A DNA stretch of 61,037 bases. Source: Spongospora subterranea f. sp. subterranea. Lineage: Eukaryota; Endomyxa: Phytomyxea; Phytomyxea; Plasmodiophorida. Shown piece by piece: positions 10,712 through 22,201 of the stretch (its first letter is position 1; each line of letters opens with the position of its first letter). Made by a program: the position numbers and the translations under genes. The notes beneath the pieces are model-generated. The model saw only the letters and a list, made by a program, of their open reading frames with translations. It was not told the origin of the DNA and searched no databases. The stretch lies in NCBI GenBank assembly GCA_049724395.1, contig JAUGWO010000257.1:1-61037 (forward strand). Reading direction: 5' to 3'.

Positions 10712-13700
10712 GAAGCTTCTACCGTCCGAACAGTCGTTCGCTTGCGTTCTTCAATCGTACTCTTTCTCTCTCTCATTTTCTTCTTCATTTCCATATCTTC
10801 TCATCATCCATCTCTCCAACCTCACGTTCTTTCAGTCTTCAATCTCTTCCATTCTACATCGTCATTCCTGCTTGATACAACAGTCGTTCGCTTGCGTTCG
10901 TCAATCTTACTCTTTCTCTCTCTCATTTCTTCTTCATTTCCATATCTTCTCATCATCCATCTCTCAAACCTCACGTTCTTTCAGTTTTCAGTCTCTTCCA
11001 TTCTACATTTACATTCTCCCTCATCGAATTCTCCTCATTATCATGGTTGTACGTCGTTCCCCTTCCCCCTCCCCGCGTCGAACTCGGTCTTTCTCTCGTG
11101 TTGATGAAAGTTCGTCTCCTTCGGTAGAGGACGCAAATACCGCTATGCTGCGATCGTTGCTAGAATCGCAAGAACGGCGCGACCGCGAATTGGCCGAAGA
11201 GCGTCTGGAGTTCGCGAAACAGCTCAGCGCTTTGAGGCGTGAGGTTTCCCAGCTAAATGACGCAAGGAGATCCATCGAATCAGATTCCCATCCTCAGATC
11301 AAAACCGATCCCCATCCTCTTACTCCGAGCCAACCTTCCACTTTGGTGTCACCACATTCGACAGACAGTCAAGATTTAGCACTTCGTCGGTCTATAATGA
11401 ATTTACCACAGTTTGACGATTATGTCACGTTAGAAGAAATTCACATGTACTTGGGATCAACGCGACGACGAGTGTGGGAAACTGTGCTTCTGACCCGGTG
11501 TCTGAAGTTTATGACTTTCGTTGAGTCTTTTGACCGACTGACGAGTCGTCTTAGCAGATACAATGCGTTGTGAGGTTCTGCTACAATCCTTGAGGGGTAC
11601 GGCTTTGGAGCGAGCTTTGCAAACTAATGAGACTTCGTACTCAAGTCTCATTGGTCTGCTGCGCCGGTGGTATCAGAATGATCCATCAATCGTGAAACCG
11701 GTGTCGGTGGAATTACGGGCCCAACTTGATCGTGCCGTCCCTGCATCGCATGAAGTACTATCCGATTATTTGGAGCGTTTTCGCAAATTATGGCGTCGGG
11801 CTTGTACTATGCCGAATGCGTGTGGATTATACGAGGATTGTGTTGTAAGGTCGTTCATCCATTCGCTTTCTGAATATGATGAACAGCTTTTCTTGAAAAC
11901 AGTCGAAGCTGGCGCTCTTCATGGCTCGTTGGAGTCCTCGTTTGAAATCGTATACGCCAAGGCGTCTATGTTGGCTGAGATCCGATCGGTTTTAATTCCT
12001 AAAAGAAACAATCCTCCGGCGCGTTATGCACACTTTCCATCTGCGCTTCCTTCTTCTGCTGCGATTCCTTCTTCTGCAACTCCTCCTTCCCAACATATTC
12101 CACCTGCGCGCTCTAATCATTCACCATCTACGACGCCTCCCGTTACGCCTCCTCCATTGTCGCATAAGTACGTCCGTTTCACGCCTCAGTGTCTGCACTG
12201 TCATTCTATTGATCATCTGGTACAACAATGCCCGACTTGCACTGAAGCTGAACGCAACCAGCATCTCCGTGCCTTACATGAGCGTATGGCATCTCGACGT
12301 CCCACAATCCGCTTTACAAAATCCTCTGGTTCCCCTTCGTCTTCTGCTTTGGCTATCTTCTCACCAGGCTTCTCGATACCGTACTGTTTGGATACAGGTT
12401 CAGATGTGTGTATCATATCTTCGGACGTGCTGCACCGTCTTCAACAACTCGAAATCCCTCATCATGCCTTGAAGAAAGCTGCTTTGCCTGTTTTTTTTGG
12501 GTCGCGGAAGTTCCCTGTCAAGGTCGAAGGTGTCGTCACTCTACCATCAGTCACTTTTTCAACGACCAGCGGAAAGATTATTCTCCATTCCTTGACGTTT
12601 CGTGTCGTAGCTACCCCTTTGGCCGAAATGCTGATCAGCAAGGCAGTGTTGGATTTTTATTGGTTTGAATGTGGAATCAATGTTCGACAAGATGTCGAAG
12701 GGTAACCCAGAGTTCGATGTCTCTTGCGTCGATGCCTTGTCAGCCGGCGGTCTTCGTCGTACCGGTTCCCTCGCCGAGTGGTCCCCAGTGGACAATGCTT
12801 CCGACTCAAATTCAGATCCCGATATTTTGGATCCCGGCTGTGAGCCTCCGGATGATATTCAGGCCGCCATCGACGCTGTGGTTGGCAACGCGGATCTGCT
12901 CTCTGTGCAAGATAAGTCACAGTTATCATCATTGCTTACTGAGTTCTCGGATATCTTCCGCATTGGCTTAGGAGATGACCCTCCTATGGATGTTCCACCT
13001 ATGACTGTCGAGTTGTTGCCAGGGACGTCTTCACTCCGATGCCCTTCTGGTCGGTACTCACCATTAGCACGTCAATTCCTTGTTGACACTACAGCCACAC
13101 TGGAGAAGTATGGGTGCTTGTACCCCAATCCGTCTTCTGCATTTGCCTCTCGCGCTTCGGCTACCCCTAAGCCTTCTCAGCCCGGCAAGTTTCGTCTGAC
13201 TGTTGATTTACGTCGAATCAATGCTGTCACCAAGCCGTATCAATGGCCTTCTTTAGATATTGAATCGATATCTACCCGACTGTCTAATTCCCGAGTTTTC
13301 TCATCACTGGATGCCGATAATGGATATTGGCAGATACCTTTACATCCTTCGGCCCATGCTATTTTTTCCGTTATGTTGCCTCATGGAGTTTTTTCTTCTA
13401 CTCGTTCATTGCAAGGCTCGGTCAACGGTACTGCTTGGTTTGGTGCCAGTATGCATTATGTCTTCGGTGCGCTCAATGGTGCAGAAATCAACATTGACGA
13501 CATTCTGGCCCATTCCCCAGATATACCGCAACATTTCGTACTGCTTCGCGAAGTGTTCCTCAAGGCGCGCATCCACCGCGTTAAATTTGCAATTTTGAAG
13601 GTCAAGTTGTTTCGCTCCGAAACACCGTTTTGCGGCAAGTTGTATTCGGCGAAAGGCGTTCGTCATGACCCAGCTCGCATTGCAGGCATCATGGATCTTC

Positions 13701-15957
13701 CGCTGCCATCCACTGCATCCGATTTACTCCAGTTTCTTTGTTCCATCAATTGGCTCCGATCAAGCATGGTCCAATTCAGTGCTTTGGTCGAGCCGCTCCA
13801 AGTTTTACTGCAGTCATGTTTGTCGCATACCTCACGACGTACCTCTCGGGAGGCGGCAAAAATTTCTCTTGGTCATCTTTGGACTGAGCAGCACTCGGAG
13901 TGCTGGTCGAATATCCGTTCCGCGTTACAGAATATTGTTCAGCTCGCTCATTTACGATCAGATTTCACTGTTAATTTTCTTAGTGACGCGAGCGATAAAG
14001 CCTGGGCCGTTGTTGTCACGCAGACTCATCCGGATCAAGATTCACTTCCCATTCATGAACGCGACCATGAACCTCTTGCCTTCCTCAGTGCCAATTTTAA
14101 AGGCTCGCAAGTTCGTTGGCCCACAGTGGAAAAGGAAGCCTTTGCCATCGTGGAAGGCGTCTCCAAACTTGATTATCTCTTCTCTCGGGATCGCGGATTC
14201 CACTTGTTCACCGATCATCGAAACCTTGTTTATATTTTGATCCAATCTCACAAGGCGTTTCCAAGCGGGCCAGCCTCGATCGTCTTTCTCGTTGGTCTCT
14301 TCGGATGAGCTCAGTTCCAAACTGCACCATTCACTATATTTCTGGATCAGATAACGTGTGGGCGGATCAACTGACTCGATGGGCGTCTCCGTCGCATACT
14401 GCTGTCGTCAGCCGTCGCGTCACAATGACCACAGCTGCGCAAGCCATTCTCTACGCTGATGACGTCGTGTGGCCGGACCAGAAAACGATTCTCTCTTCGC
14501 AATCGTTACATTCGCTTTCCGTCCCGACTTGTTGTTCGCCCGATGCGTCTTCACTCTTTCGCGATTCGTCGGGAGCGATTTGGATCCCGTCACTTGACTT
14601 ATCATTACGAACCCGCATTTGCGTCATTGGTCACATGGGCATAGGTGGTCATCGGGGCATGGAGTCTACCTTGGTGGTTATTACAAAGTATTTTTTCTGG
14701 CAGGATCTCAAGGCGGATGTCATTCGGTTCATCAATCGGTGCATTCATTGTCTTTCGTGCAAAGGGCCTGTGCGCCTACCTCGTCCTCTGGGATCCGCCA
14801 TCCATGCGGAATCCCCTCATCAAGTTCTGCATTTTGATTACCTGTATATCCGACAGCCGGGTCCGAATTCAGCCCATCAATATCGGTATGTTTTGGTCCT
14901 CATGGATGATCATTCGACCTATGTACAGCTCTCCGCTTCAGTCCAAGCTACAACGGACACGGTCGTCAGTGCTGTTGCAATGGGGCAGTTGCTTCCGTCT
15001 TCCTCGCATCTGGGTATCTGATTGTGGCACCCACTTCAAAAACACTATTGTGGCGTCTCTGGCGAGGCAGTTAGGAGTTGAATATCATTTCACCATGGCG
15101 GGGATGCACTTTCCGAACGGTACCATTGAACGGGCCTGCAAAATCACTCAGGAAGTGTTTCATTTGCTACTGTCGGATCTAAAAATTTCACAGGACCATT
15201 GGCCCGACGCTCTTCCATTAGTGCAGCTTGTCTTAAATCATTCTCCGCGCCCCAGTCTGGGTGGTCTTTCTCCGGTCCAGGTGTGTGCTCATACTGAGCC
15301 GGAATCCCCCTTGTCCGAAATTGTTCCAGCCTATCTGCCGCCATTAGGTGCTCCGGTGTCTCCCGACGTCATCATTGCGCGCCATGCTGCATTGATGACT
15401 GTGTTTTCGGGGCATGCACAAAGCTGTTGATCAGCGTCGACGCGATAAACGATCCAAATCCCGGTCGCAAGTTTCGCAAACACTCCCGAATTTTATGGAG
15501 GGGGATTTTGTGTTGTGGGGCCGTCGGGAGGACTCCACATGCGAGCGCAACAACAAGATTGCAGTCCGCTGGCTCGGTCCCTATCGCATTGTTCGAGTGA
15601 ATAGTGAATGGCATTATACTCTAGAAAATCTGGTCACCGGTGATCATGTTGACGCCCATGTCACGCGTATCAAATTCTATCACGACCCGAGTTTGGAGGT
15701 CACGCAAGATCTACTGCAATACGTCTCTTCTGGTATTGGGTTTGTGGTGGATTCCTTTATTAAGTGCAGATTTCATGGCGACCGTTGGGAGTTGCAAGTC
15801 CGGTGGTCTGGATTCGAGGAATCCGATGTTTCCTGGGAGCCCGCCAGCAACATGGTTGAGGATGTCCCTGTTCTTGTCAAACAATTCATCAAGGCACATT
15901 CACACGATGTGCTCGTCCAGGAATTGGCGTCTGCCATCTTCGGTTGAGAGGGGGAAG

Positions 15958-16089
15958 TGTGGACCCCGGCTCAAGGCCTGGTCCGTCGCGGAGATCATTC
16001 GCGGAGATAATACACTCTCTTGTTACCGTCGTTATATCACCTCATCGAGGTCCTTTGAAATCCTTACAGATTGACTGTCAAGGTCTACA
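15958..16089 (+). repeat. 3' LTR of the young gypsy element
   Basis: 132 bp, preceded by a GAGAGGGGGAAG purine tract that is a plausible plus-strand primer. It ends exactly where a 70-bp direct repeat of the neighbouring integrase fossil begins. Confidence 0.9.
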
Positions 16090-17694
16090 CATCCATATTG
16101 ATTGGAATTATATTTGGCCGATGAAGAAGAACGGTATCCATGAATTCCAATGGAATCTGCCGATGAAGGGAGGAATGAGAATCCCGCGACCTATAGGAAC
16201 TCAAGTTCACGGTCAGAAGCCAAACGAAGTCATCCATATGGATTGGATTTATATTTGGCCGATGAAGAAGAACGGTATCCATGAATTCCAATGGAATCTG
16301 ATGTTACGTGATGACCTATCTGGTATGGTAAAGATGACGCCAGCAAAACAGCCGGATACTTCCGTGACTTTGGAGGCATTGATGGAGTGGAGATCCCAGT
16401 TTAAAACACCGCAGATCCTGGTTTCCGATATGGCCTCGTACTTCGTGTCGACGACGATGAAGGAGTTCGCCAGACAGATTAACGTCAGAGAACACGTCAC
16501 TACGGCGTATGGACACTCAATAGTCAATAATGGGACGATCGAGGTGATCAACAATTTTTTAGCATTGATCCGAGCCCTACTGTCCGAACTCAGATGGGAT
16601 AAGGAATACTCGCCGTGATTGAACCTGAACATTGAGCACACGATCAATCATCGCGGTCAGAGCCGCCTGAATGGAAGTAGCCCCCCATTACGGTGATGAC
16701 GGGCTACAACCTGATAATCCACTTGATGAAATCTTCAAACGCCCTGGTAGAGCGCAGTTCGCTAACAACTGCGTTGGTGTTTGAAAATTCAGAAGCACGT
16801 AGAAGAACTGCGCAGGCGCTGGATTCAATGCACAAGTCTGTATCGGAAAAGTCTGCGCAACAGAGGATTTTGAAAAATCAGAAGAAATACCGAAGAACAC
16901 CAAATTTTGGAACTGGCGATTACGTTCTGGTCGGTGTACCAGGACCAGCCAAGATGACAGGCAGGAAATTATTCCTGAAGTGGCGCGGCCCATACCGTGT
17001 CACTGAGACGAAAGATGATTATGTTTTGAAGTCGAAAACAACAGTAGACGATGGGTCCATGGTGATCGAATTCGATCTTATGCAGATGACAAACTGGATG
17101 TGACGGAGGAAATAAAGAGGCAGTTTGCCCAAGATAATGAATCTTACCAAATAAATCATTTTTGTGGCTGCAGACTGAACCCGGAAAACCACCAACTGGA
17201 ACTGCTGGTTGAGTGGAAGGGTTTCACTAAAGACGAAAATTCTTGGGAGCCTCTGGAGATTAATCTGAAGATGCTCCAGAAGTAGTGAAGATTTTTTTGA
17301 AGAAATTGAAGAAAGAAGGAAATGCGTACGCTGATGATGCAGAAGAATGCTTAAAAAATTTATCTGAATCTGACTGATGACCTACTAAAATTTGATCCAA
17401 GCGTTTTCCCACGTGGATTTGATGTGGACATTTTAGAAATGGTTAGTAAGCTAAGGTTTTAGGTAAAATAACAGATGAACTGATGAATCTGATGATTGAT
17501 GACGTGATGATTGTTTTCCCATTGATGATCGATGACACAGATGACATGATTATCGATGAATCGATGAAAGATGACCATGATCAGATCTGATTTGAAGAAT
17601 GTTGACGAAAGATGATTGGGTGAACATACAGATGAACAATATGGTCTCAGAACCATCTCTTCATTATAAGTAGGCGTGATTTTGAGGAGGGGAG
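16090..17694 (+). mobile_element. Gypsy integrase/chromodomain fragment
   Basis: Begins inside an integrase core (about 16.09-16.62 kb), then an integrase C-terminal region (about 16.69-17.1 kb) and a chromodomain (17100-17285, with VEWKGF and the SWEPL end). An acidic, GATGA-rich tail follows and a GAGGAGGGGAG purine tract at 17684-17694. A 70-bp segment of the integrase occurs twice (16090-16159 and 16231-16300, 68/70 matches, offset 141 bp). Gag and RT are absent. Old, broken fragment. Confidence 0.8.
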
Positions 17695-18257
17695 TGTATC
17701 AATTGATCCACTCATTGATGATGTAAAGAACATATTTGATTAGCTAATATTACAAGAACCAAGAACTATGGAGCTGCACTATCATAGCCACGCTATCAAA
17801 GCCATCGTAGTTGTACTGACTTTGGAAAGTAAAGCCAATGGTATAGGTGAAGGTCTGTAAACAAAGGTTTTCACAAGTTCTAAAGAGTCCGGGTTGCGAG
17901 CACCCTAAAATGTGCGTACAGCAACCATGTTTGAGGTCATGACCAACCACATATAGGATTATGAACAACCAAGAATTGGGTTATGAACACCCAAACCAGA
18001 ATATGCGTAAAGTTAGGTCCCGACCACTGTTATTTCTGGGCAACCCAACCTCTTATGAGTTCTACACAACCTGAAATTGGATCACCAACGACCAGAATAG
18101 GGTCATCGACACCTAATGTCAAGGTTTACTGCTTTTCCAATCGTTTTGCACACCTTCGTCGTATTATTCATTACCGAACATTGTCGAAACGGGAATGTTG
18201 TGAAACGAATTCGGACAAGAAGGTCATGTTAACACTACTGATGTTGTGCTAGCGAAA

Positions 18258-18430
18258 CACCCATTGGTTGGCTGATTGTCCTTGAACAACAGCAATGCTC
18301 CTGTCAATATTTCTCCAAGTTTGGGATATGCGTCCATGTTATCCATGCGTGCCAGCATGCGGGAAGACCAATACCTGAAATGCCAGCACCCGTGCAGCGT
18401 CTAGTTAACCGGTCTGCGAACGTTCGCAGA
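18258..18430 (+). repeat. Left arm of an inverted duplication of the MULE SWIM exon
   Basis: This 173-bp stretch is the reverse complement of 18665-18837, with about three mismatches. Both copies end in the palindrome TCTGCGAACGTTCGCAGA (18413-18430 and 18665-18682). The 234-bp spacer (18431-18664) holds the end of the transposase gene. The left arm lies downstream of the gene and encodes a stray, inverted SWIM finger. Confidence 0.9.
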
Positions 18431-18505
18431 TACCGAACATCGTCGAAAAGGGAATAATAATTTATAAATTTTAAGGATATTTAGCACATATTTTATTTAT
18501 ATGTA

Positions 18506-20758
18506 TCAATCAAGCTCGAGGGCCGGGCCCGCCAATCTGCCCCTCCCTGGACCAGCGGCTCGACCAGGACGAAGGCGGTGACCAATTGGTGCTCTTCCGG
18601 GAACGGGATTACCCCGACCTCGTCCTCGACCATTGATATTTCTGTGAACGCGACCGCGGTGTCGTCTGCGAACGTTCGCAGACCGGTTAACTAGACGCTG
18701 CACGGGTGCTGGCATTCCAGGTATTTGTCTTCCCGCATGCTGGCACGCATGGATAACATGGACGCATATCCCAAACTTGGAAAAATATTGACAGGAGCAT
18801 TGCTGTTGTTCAAGGACAATCAGCCAACCAATGGGTGGCATGTGTAGCCGTTCCATCCGAAGATAATTATGATTAATAATATCTTTGTGGACAACGTGAA
18901 AGTCACAATCATCCTGAACTCCGTTGTTATCGATCACCGGATGCTCAGCTTGGATTACTAAGACCTCTTCTGCGTTAACTGAACGTGCATTCAGCAAACC
19001 GCTTGCTTTAAACTTATTATAGCGTTGAATGAGACGTTCTGATGCCAAAGGGATGACGTTGAAGGTACGGACGCATTCACTCTCCGATTCTATCAACTTG
19101 GCGAGTTCATCAATTAAAGGACAAATATGCAATCGGCGACGACCCAGACACTATTCATATATTAATGGAAGAAACTAATTTGAGGCTTTGGTACGGGTTA
19201 CCTCTTTAATTCGGGCATTGAAACCTTCATTGGGATTATTTGTCGTTGCCCGTCCTTGCCTCGGTCCAGTGAATAGACCACTTCGAAAACCGTTCTGTCA
19301 GCCATTGATCCTCAAAATATGCAGCAAACCGCTGGACTGCAGGAGAACTGGTATCACTGCACCAGCGAGCTAGAATCGTGTCGGAGGTTTGAATGAATTC
19401 AAACTCACTGGCGGCCAAATGCATGGAGTAGATATCATGTGAGATGACTTTCCATTCTGGGTAACGAATACCATCTCGGCGATCCCAGCACTGATTGGAA
19501 CAGTGTTAATTGAGAAGGGTGATAAGATATCAAAGTCTTACATTCTTCAGCACATGAAAGAAGCACATTAGGTACGTGCAATCAGGCAAGACACTGTTGA
19601 GCGCGTTATATTGAGCAGCGTCAGCGTCACCCATCAAGAAATCTGGACTGAAGTCGAAATTGTAATGCTCGTCAAAGAGTGTTTTGATGCATTGAAGAAC
19701 ATATTCACAATCGGCTTGTCGCCTTTGGGAGCAGAGACTTAAAGCTAGCAAATGAAATTTGCCGGAAATATCCGAGTATCCAACAACAAACAGTGGGTAC
19801 GCATTCCTGTTCGTTTTGAATGTCGTATCAATGTGGCAAATAACCTTGATCTCCGGGTGCCGTTCATTCACCATAACAAAGGCACCGAGTAGACCTTTAC
19901 ATGTCAGACCTGCCAAGATTCTATCAATATCCAGTGTTTAATCCAAAGAGCTAACCTAACATATCCGAAACGGGTCTGCATCTGACCCAACGCCAATTGA
20001 GATTAGACCTTCGCGCTCACCATAGCCGAACGCAAAAGGCTGGTCATCATTCAGAGTATCCCAGTTGTCAGCGATTTTAAGGCTGACAATTTTTGCTAGA
20101 ACCACATCAGTAGTGTTCGTATGGCCTTCTTGTAACCGAATCCTTTTCACAACATTCTGTATTTGTTGCAAACTTGGCATCGGTACCCTCTCAATTTCCC
20201 CAAACTCCAGGGCCCTGCAGCACCTGGTAAGATGCTTTTGTAATAACTTCGGCGTCCGTCTGGGATCGTCGTGCAGAAGTGAAGCGATTTTTCTTTTCAT
20301 AGGCGTTGTAACCTGAAACTCAACTTAATAAACACCAGTTCAACGACAACTCCAATGAATCCGATTGCCTTAGGCTTGCACGGGGAGCGAGCATCATTTT
20401 CCTCCATTTCGGCAAGGTGAAGCCCTTGCTGAAAGATTTCCGACGTTCCATCTATCTGGCATGTGCTGATCGCATATTTTACCCCACAGAACATGTTATC
20501 TTGGTCGACGATTTCGGCAAAGCAACGTGACGATGTACATCGCGCGTACCTTTTTCGCATTGTGTGCAAGTCGACTAACCGTAGATCGTCAGTTTCTTCG
20601 TGGACGAAATTACATTTCACCAGGTCGGATTTGAAAATACTATGCGATGCCATGCCTTTTTTAACTGCTTTCAACGCAGATGCGTCTGGAATGCCGATCT
20701 CTACAGCAAACCAATCATTGCCATTGTCAGAGACGGATTCACTAGTAGAGTCAGCCAT
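18506..20758 (-). CDS. MULE transposase, FAR1-like, with SWIM zinc finger (six exons, one frame shift)
   Basis: DDE transposase that would cut and paste the MULE in the nucleus. ATG at 20758. Four introns can be read: 20313-20368 (56 nt, apparently GC-AG, the least certain), 19910-19960, 19491-19541 and 19151-19201 (each 51 nt, GT-AG). The joins restore family sequence, for example KPK/VTTPMK, LKN/CWDRR and IKE/CLGRRR. Motifs: FAR1-like N-terminal domain, first catalytic Asp in CHIDTTFKTN, second in FLMGDADAAQ, a CFFHVLKN helix, TTNNPNEGFN, then a SWIM finger CSCQYFSKFGICVH and an Arg/Gly-rich tail. One frame shift near 19275 separates the FSKW and TTNNP stretches, so this copy is probably inactive. 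An AATAAA lies about 10 nt past the stop. Confidence 0.85.
18665..18837 (-). repeat. Right arm of the inverted duplication (within the transposase gene)
   Basis: In-gene copy that encodes the SWIM finger. See 18258-18430. It begins at a perfect 20-bp palindrome (18664-18683 including flanking bases). Confidence 0.9.
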
Positions 20759-21088
20759 AATCTGATTGCGGGGTTGTTGGTGAACCTATCTTGGTTGTAG
20801 GCAATCCCACTCTTGGGTGTTTCTGATCCAGTATTGGGGTGGCCGTCAACTCCTTGGCGCACTTTTTCATTTGGGTGCCGAAGACCCAATTCCAGGTTGG
20901 TGATAATCCATACTGTGGTGGTTAAAACCCTACCGTGGGTGTAATATACCAAAATTAGGGTGGCCAGTTCTTTTTCTCAGTTCTAAAGAGCTTCTAATCA
21001 GAGTCATTTATTATACACGGACATAATCTTGTCGTTATAGGACTGAGAGTACAGAGGGCTGTACTAAGTAAGGGCGGGCTGTAGTACA

Positions 21089-21420
21089 TTCCCCTCTTTC
21101 AGAACAATGAATGTGACAAAGAATCGGTCCTGTCACGCAAGAAACCTGTAAGTAATACAGGAACATCTGCCACGATATTTGTAACAGGTCCCAAGTTGAA
21201 TCGTGACCATCAAACCTTTTCCAAGCCACAAGGGTTCTGGCTGATTAGTTTCTTGATTTAGTCGAAGATTCTCGAAATGATCAACTTGATAACCGAAACT
21301 GTCGTGGGCAATCTGATTGTACAGATCTGCTGTCATTTCTAGTTTGGAATCATCGAAATAACGCATACTTGCTACGTGCACTTCGGCCATATCTTGAGTT
21401 ATATAGTCTTGTACCAACTC
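21089..21420 (-). mobile_element. Gypsy chromodomain fragment
   Basis: Minus-strand remnant of an integrase C-terminus and chromodomain, followed by a purine tract (21089-21100) and an LTR edge. Its chromodomain resembles that of the plus-strand remnant ending at 28577, so they are probably one family. Only the 3' end survives. Old and broken. Confidence 0.6.
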
Positions 21421-21529
21421 GTGATGAAATCAACGATTGATTCTGATTACCAGCCACCAGTAAACCTGGTGCCTGGTTCCGTAGACCGAAGATTGCTACA
21501 GCTGTCAAGTTTTTTGACTCTCTGTCAAT

Positions 21530-22201
21530 TTATCGGAAATTTGTTTTCGTGGTCGGAAGATGGTCACTGCTCGATTCTGTGTGAACTTCGCAGTTCACAA
21601 TCTGTTTTGCCATTTTCCTATTCGCCAGTGTGATATCTAATGTGTTGTTTTCTCTGGTTGGTATTTCAGGATTGTTCATAATTCTGAATTCCTCTAATAT
21701 TCCATCTAGGTATGTGTGGTTTTCTGTATGATTTGTGCCAACTCTCATATCTCTAGTATTTAGGTCTTCTGTAATGAGAATTGACTCTTGTTTTATCTCT
21801 GCGAAGATTTCAATCTGCTTCCAATATGCTCTTCTGTCTATATCAGGTGGGATATATGTGTGTATCAAAATCATTTCATCGTATAATTTAGCGATTGGTG
21901 TTGTGATAGCGAACTGTCCAAAACATTGACTTGCCGGTGGATGAAGTTTTTCTTTATTGACTTGTTCTCGCCAAAATATTCCTGGTTGTGTGTACCGATC
22001 ATCACACTCGTAGTGTGGAAATCCCTGAATATTACGTCGATGCTTCAACTCTGAAACACATATTACGTCTATCAGTTGTTGATTCGCAAAGTATGTCAGT
22101 TCGGTTGCCTTCTCCTCGCTTAGTGAACATGCGTTCCATTGTGATATAATCAAATTTCTGTTATTCTTTACTTGTTTCGCTTTAACAATTAAGGCGCTCA
22201 A
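21530..22201 (-). mobile_element. LINE ORF2 start: apurinic-type endonuclease domain
   Basis: About 223 codons of an endonuclease/exonuclease/phosphatase domain, the nicking enzyme used by non-LTR retrotransposons for target-primed reverse transcription. Visible motifs: SQWNACSLSEE near the N-terminus, a catalytic-type Glu in CVSELKHRR, a DLNTRD box and the C-terminal SSSDHLPT. It overlaps the end of the preceding LINE frame by about 20 bp, as LINE ORF1/ORF2 pairs often do. The reverse transcriptase is missing: the frame stops at 21530 and gypsy debris begins within ~110 bp. The element is therefore truncated, probably by later insertions. Confidence 0.85.

Larger units (their letters stand above)
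10581..16089 (+). mobile_element. Young Ty3/gypsy element with chromodomain and paired LTRs
   Basis: Bounded by two near-identical short LTRs (10581-10711 and 15958-16089), both starting TGTGGACC and ending in TCTACA. A pyrimidine-rich leader contains a ~150-bp tandem duplication (units starting at 10731 and 10881). Gag follows (ATG at 11043, CCHC knuckle near 12.19-12.23 kb), then an LDTGSD protease motif (about 12.39 kb), RT and RNase H (about 12.9-14.3 kb), integrase (about 14.6-15.4 kb) and a chromodomain (about 15.7-15.9 kb). The LTRs differ at four positions, so the insertion is recent. There are a few breaks. It landed at the gag end of the minus-strand chromovirus. No matching target duplication flanks it. 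Confidence 0.9.
17888..20978 (-). mobile_element. Mutator-like element (MULE), about 3.1 kb
   Basis: Carries a FAR1/MULE-type transposase gene on the minus strand. The element is flanked by an identical 12-bp direct repeat AGTTCTAAAGAG (17876-17887 and 20979-20990), which fits the 8-12 bp target duplications of MULEs. The two ends (about 17.88-18.13 kb and, inverted, 20.79-20.98 kb) are similar only loosely. Both consist of degenerate ~21-27 bp units containing ACACCC/GGGT motifs, so the terminal inverted repeats look diverged. Seen: duplication, gene, repeat style. Inferred: exact ends. Confidence 0.65.
17695..21088. repeat. LTR split by a MULE; purine tracts face it from both sides
   Basis: Removing the MULE (17888-20978) and one copy of its target duplication leaves about 291 bp that start TGTATC and end GTACA. 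On the left a plus-strand chromodomain fragment ends in a purine tract. On the right a minus-strand chromodomain fragment ends in a GAAAGAGGGGAA tract (21089-21100). Sequence near 17695-17815 matches 26325-26436 in inverted orientation, so this LTR family recurs. I cannot decide which neighbour owns it. Confidence 0.55.

Noticed and set aside
11021-11275. Minus-strand Arg/Ser-rich ORF
   Set aside because: Antisense of gag of the young gypsy element.
17460-17640. Minisatellite of GATGA units
   Set aside because: Explained as the Asp/Glu-rich tail after the chromodomain. Units are irregular.
17876-20990. The flanking 12-bp repeat as part of the LTR sequence
   Set aside because: It is in direct orientation on both sides of the MULE, which fits a target duplication.
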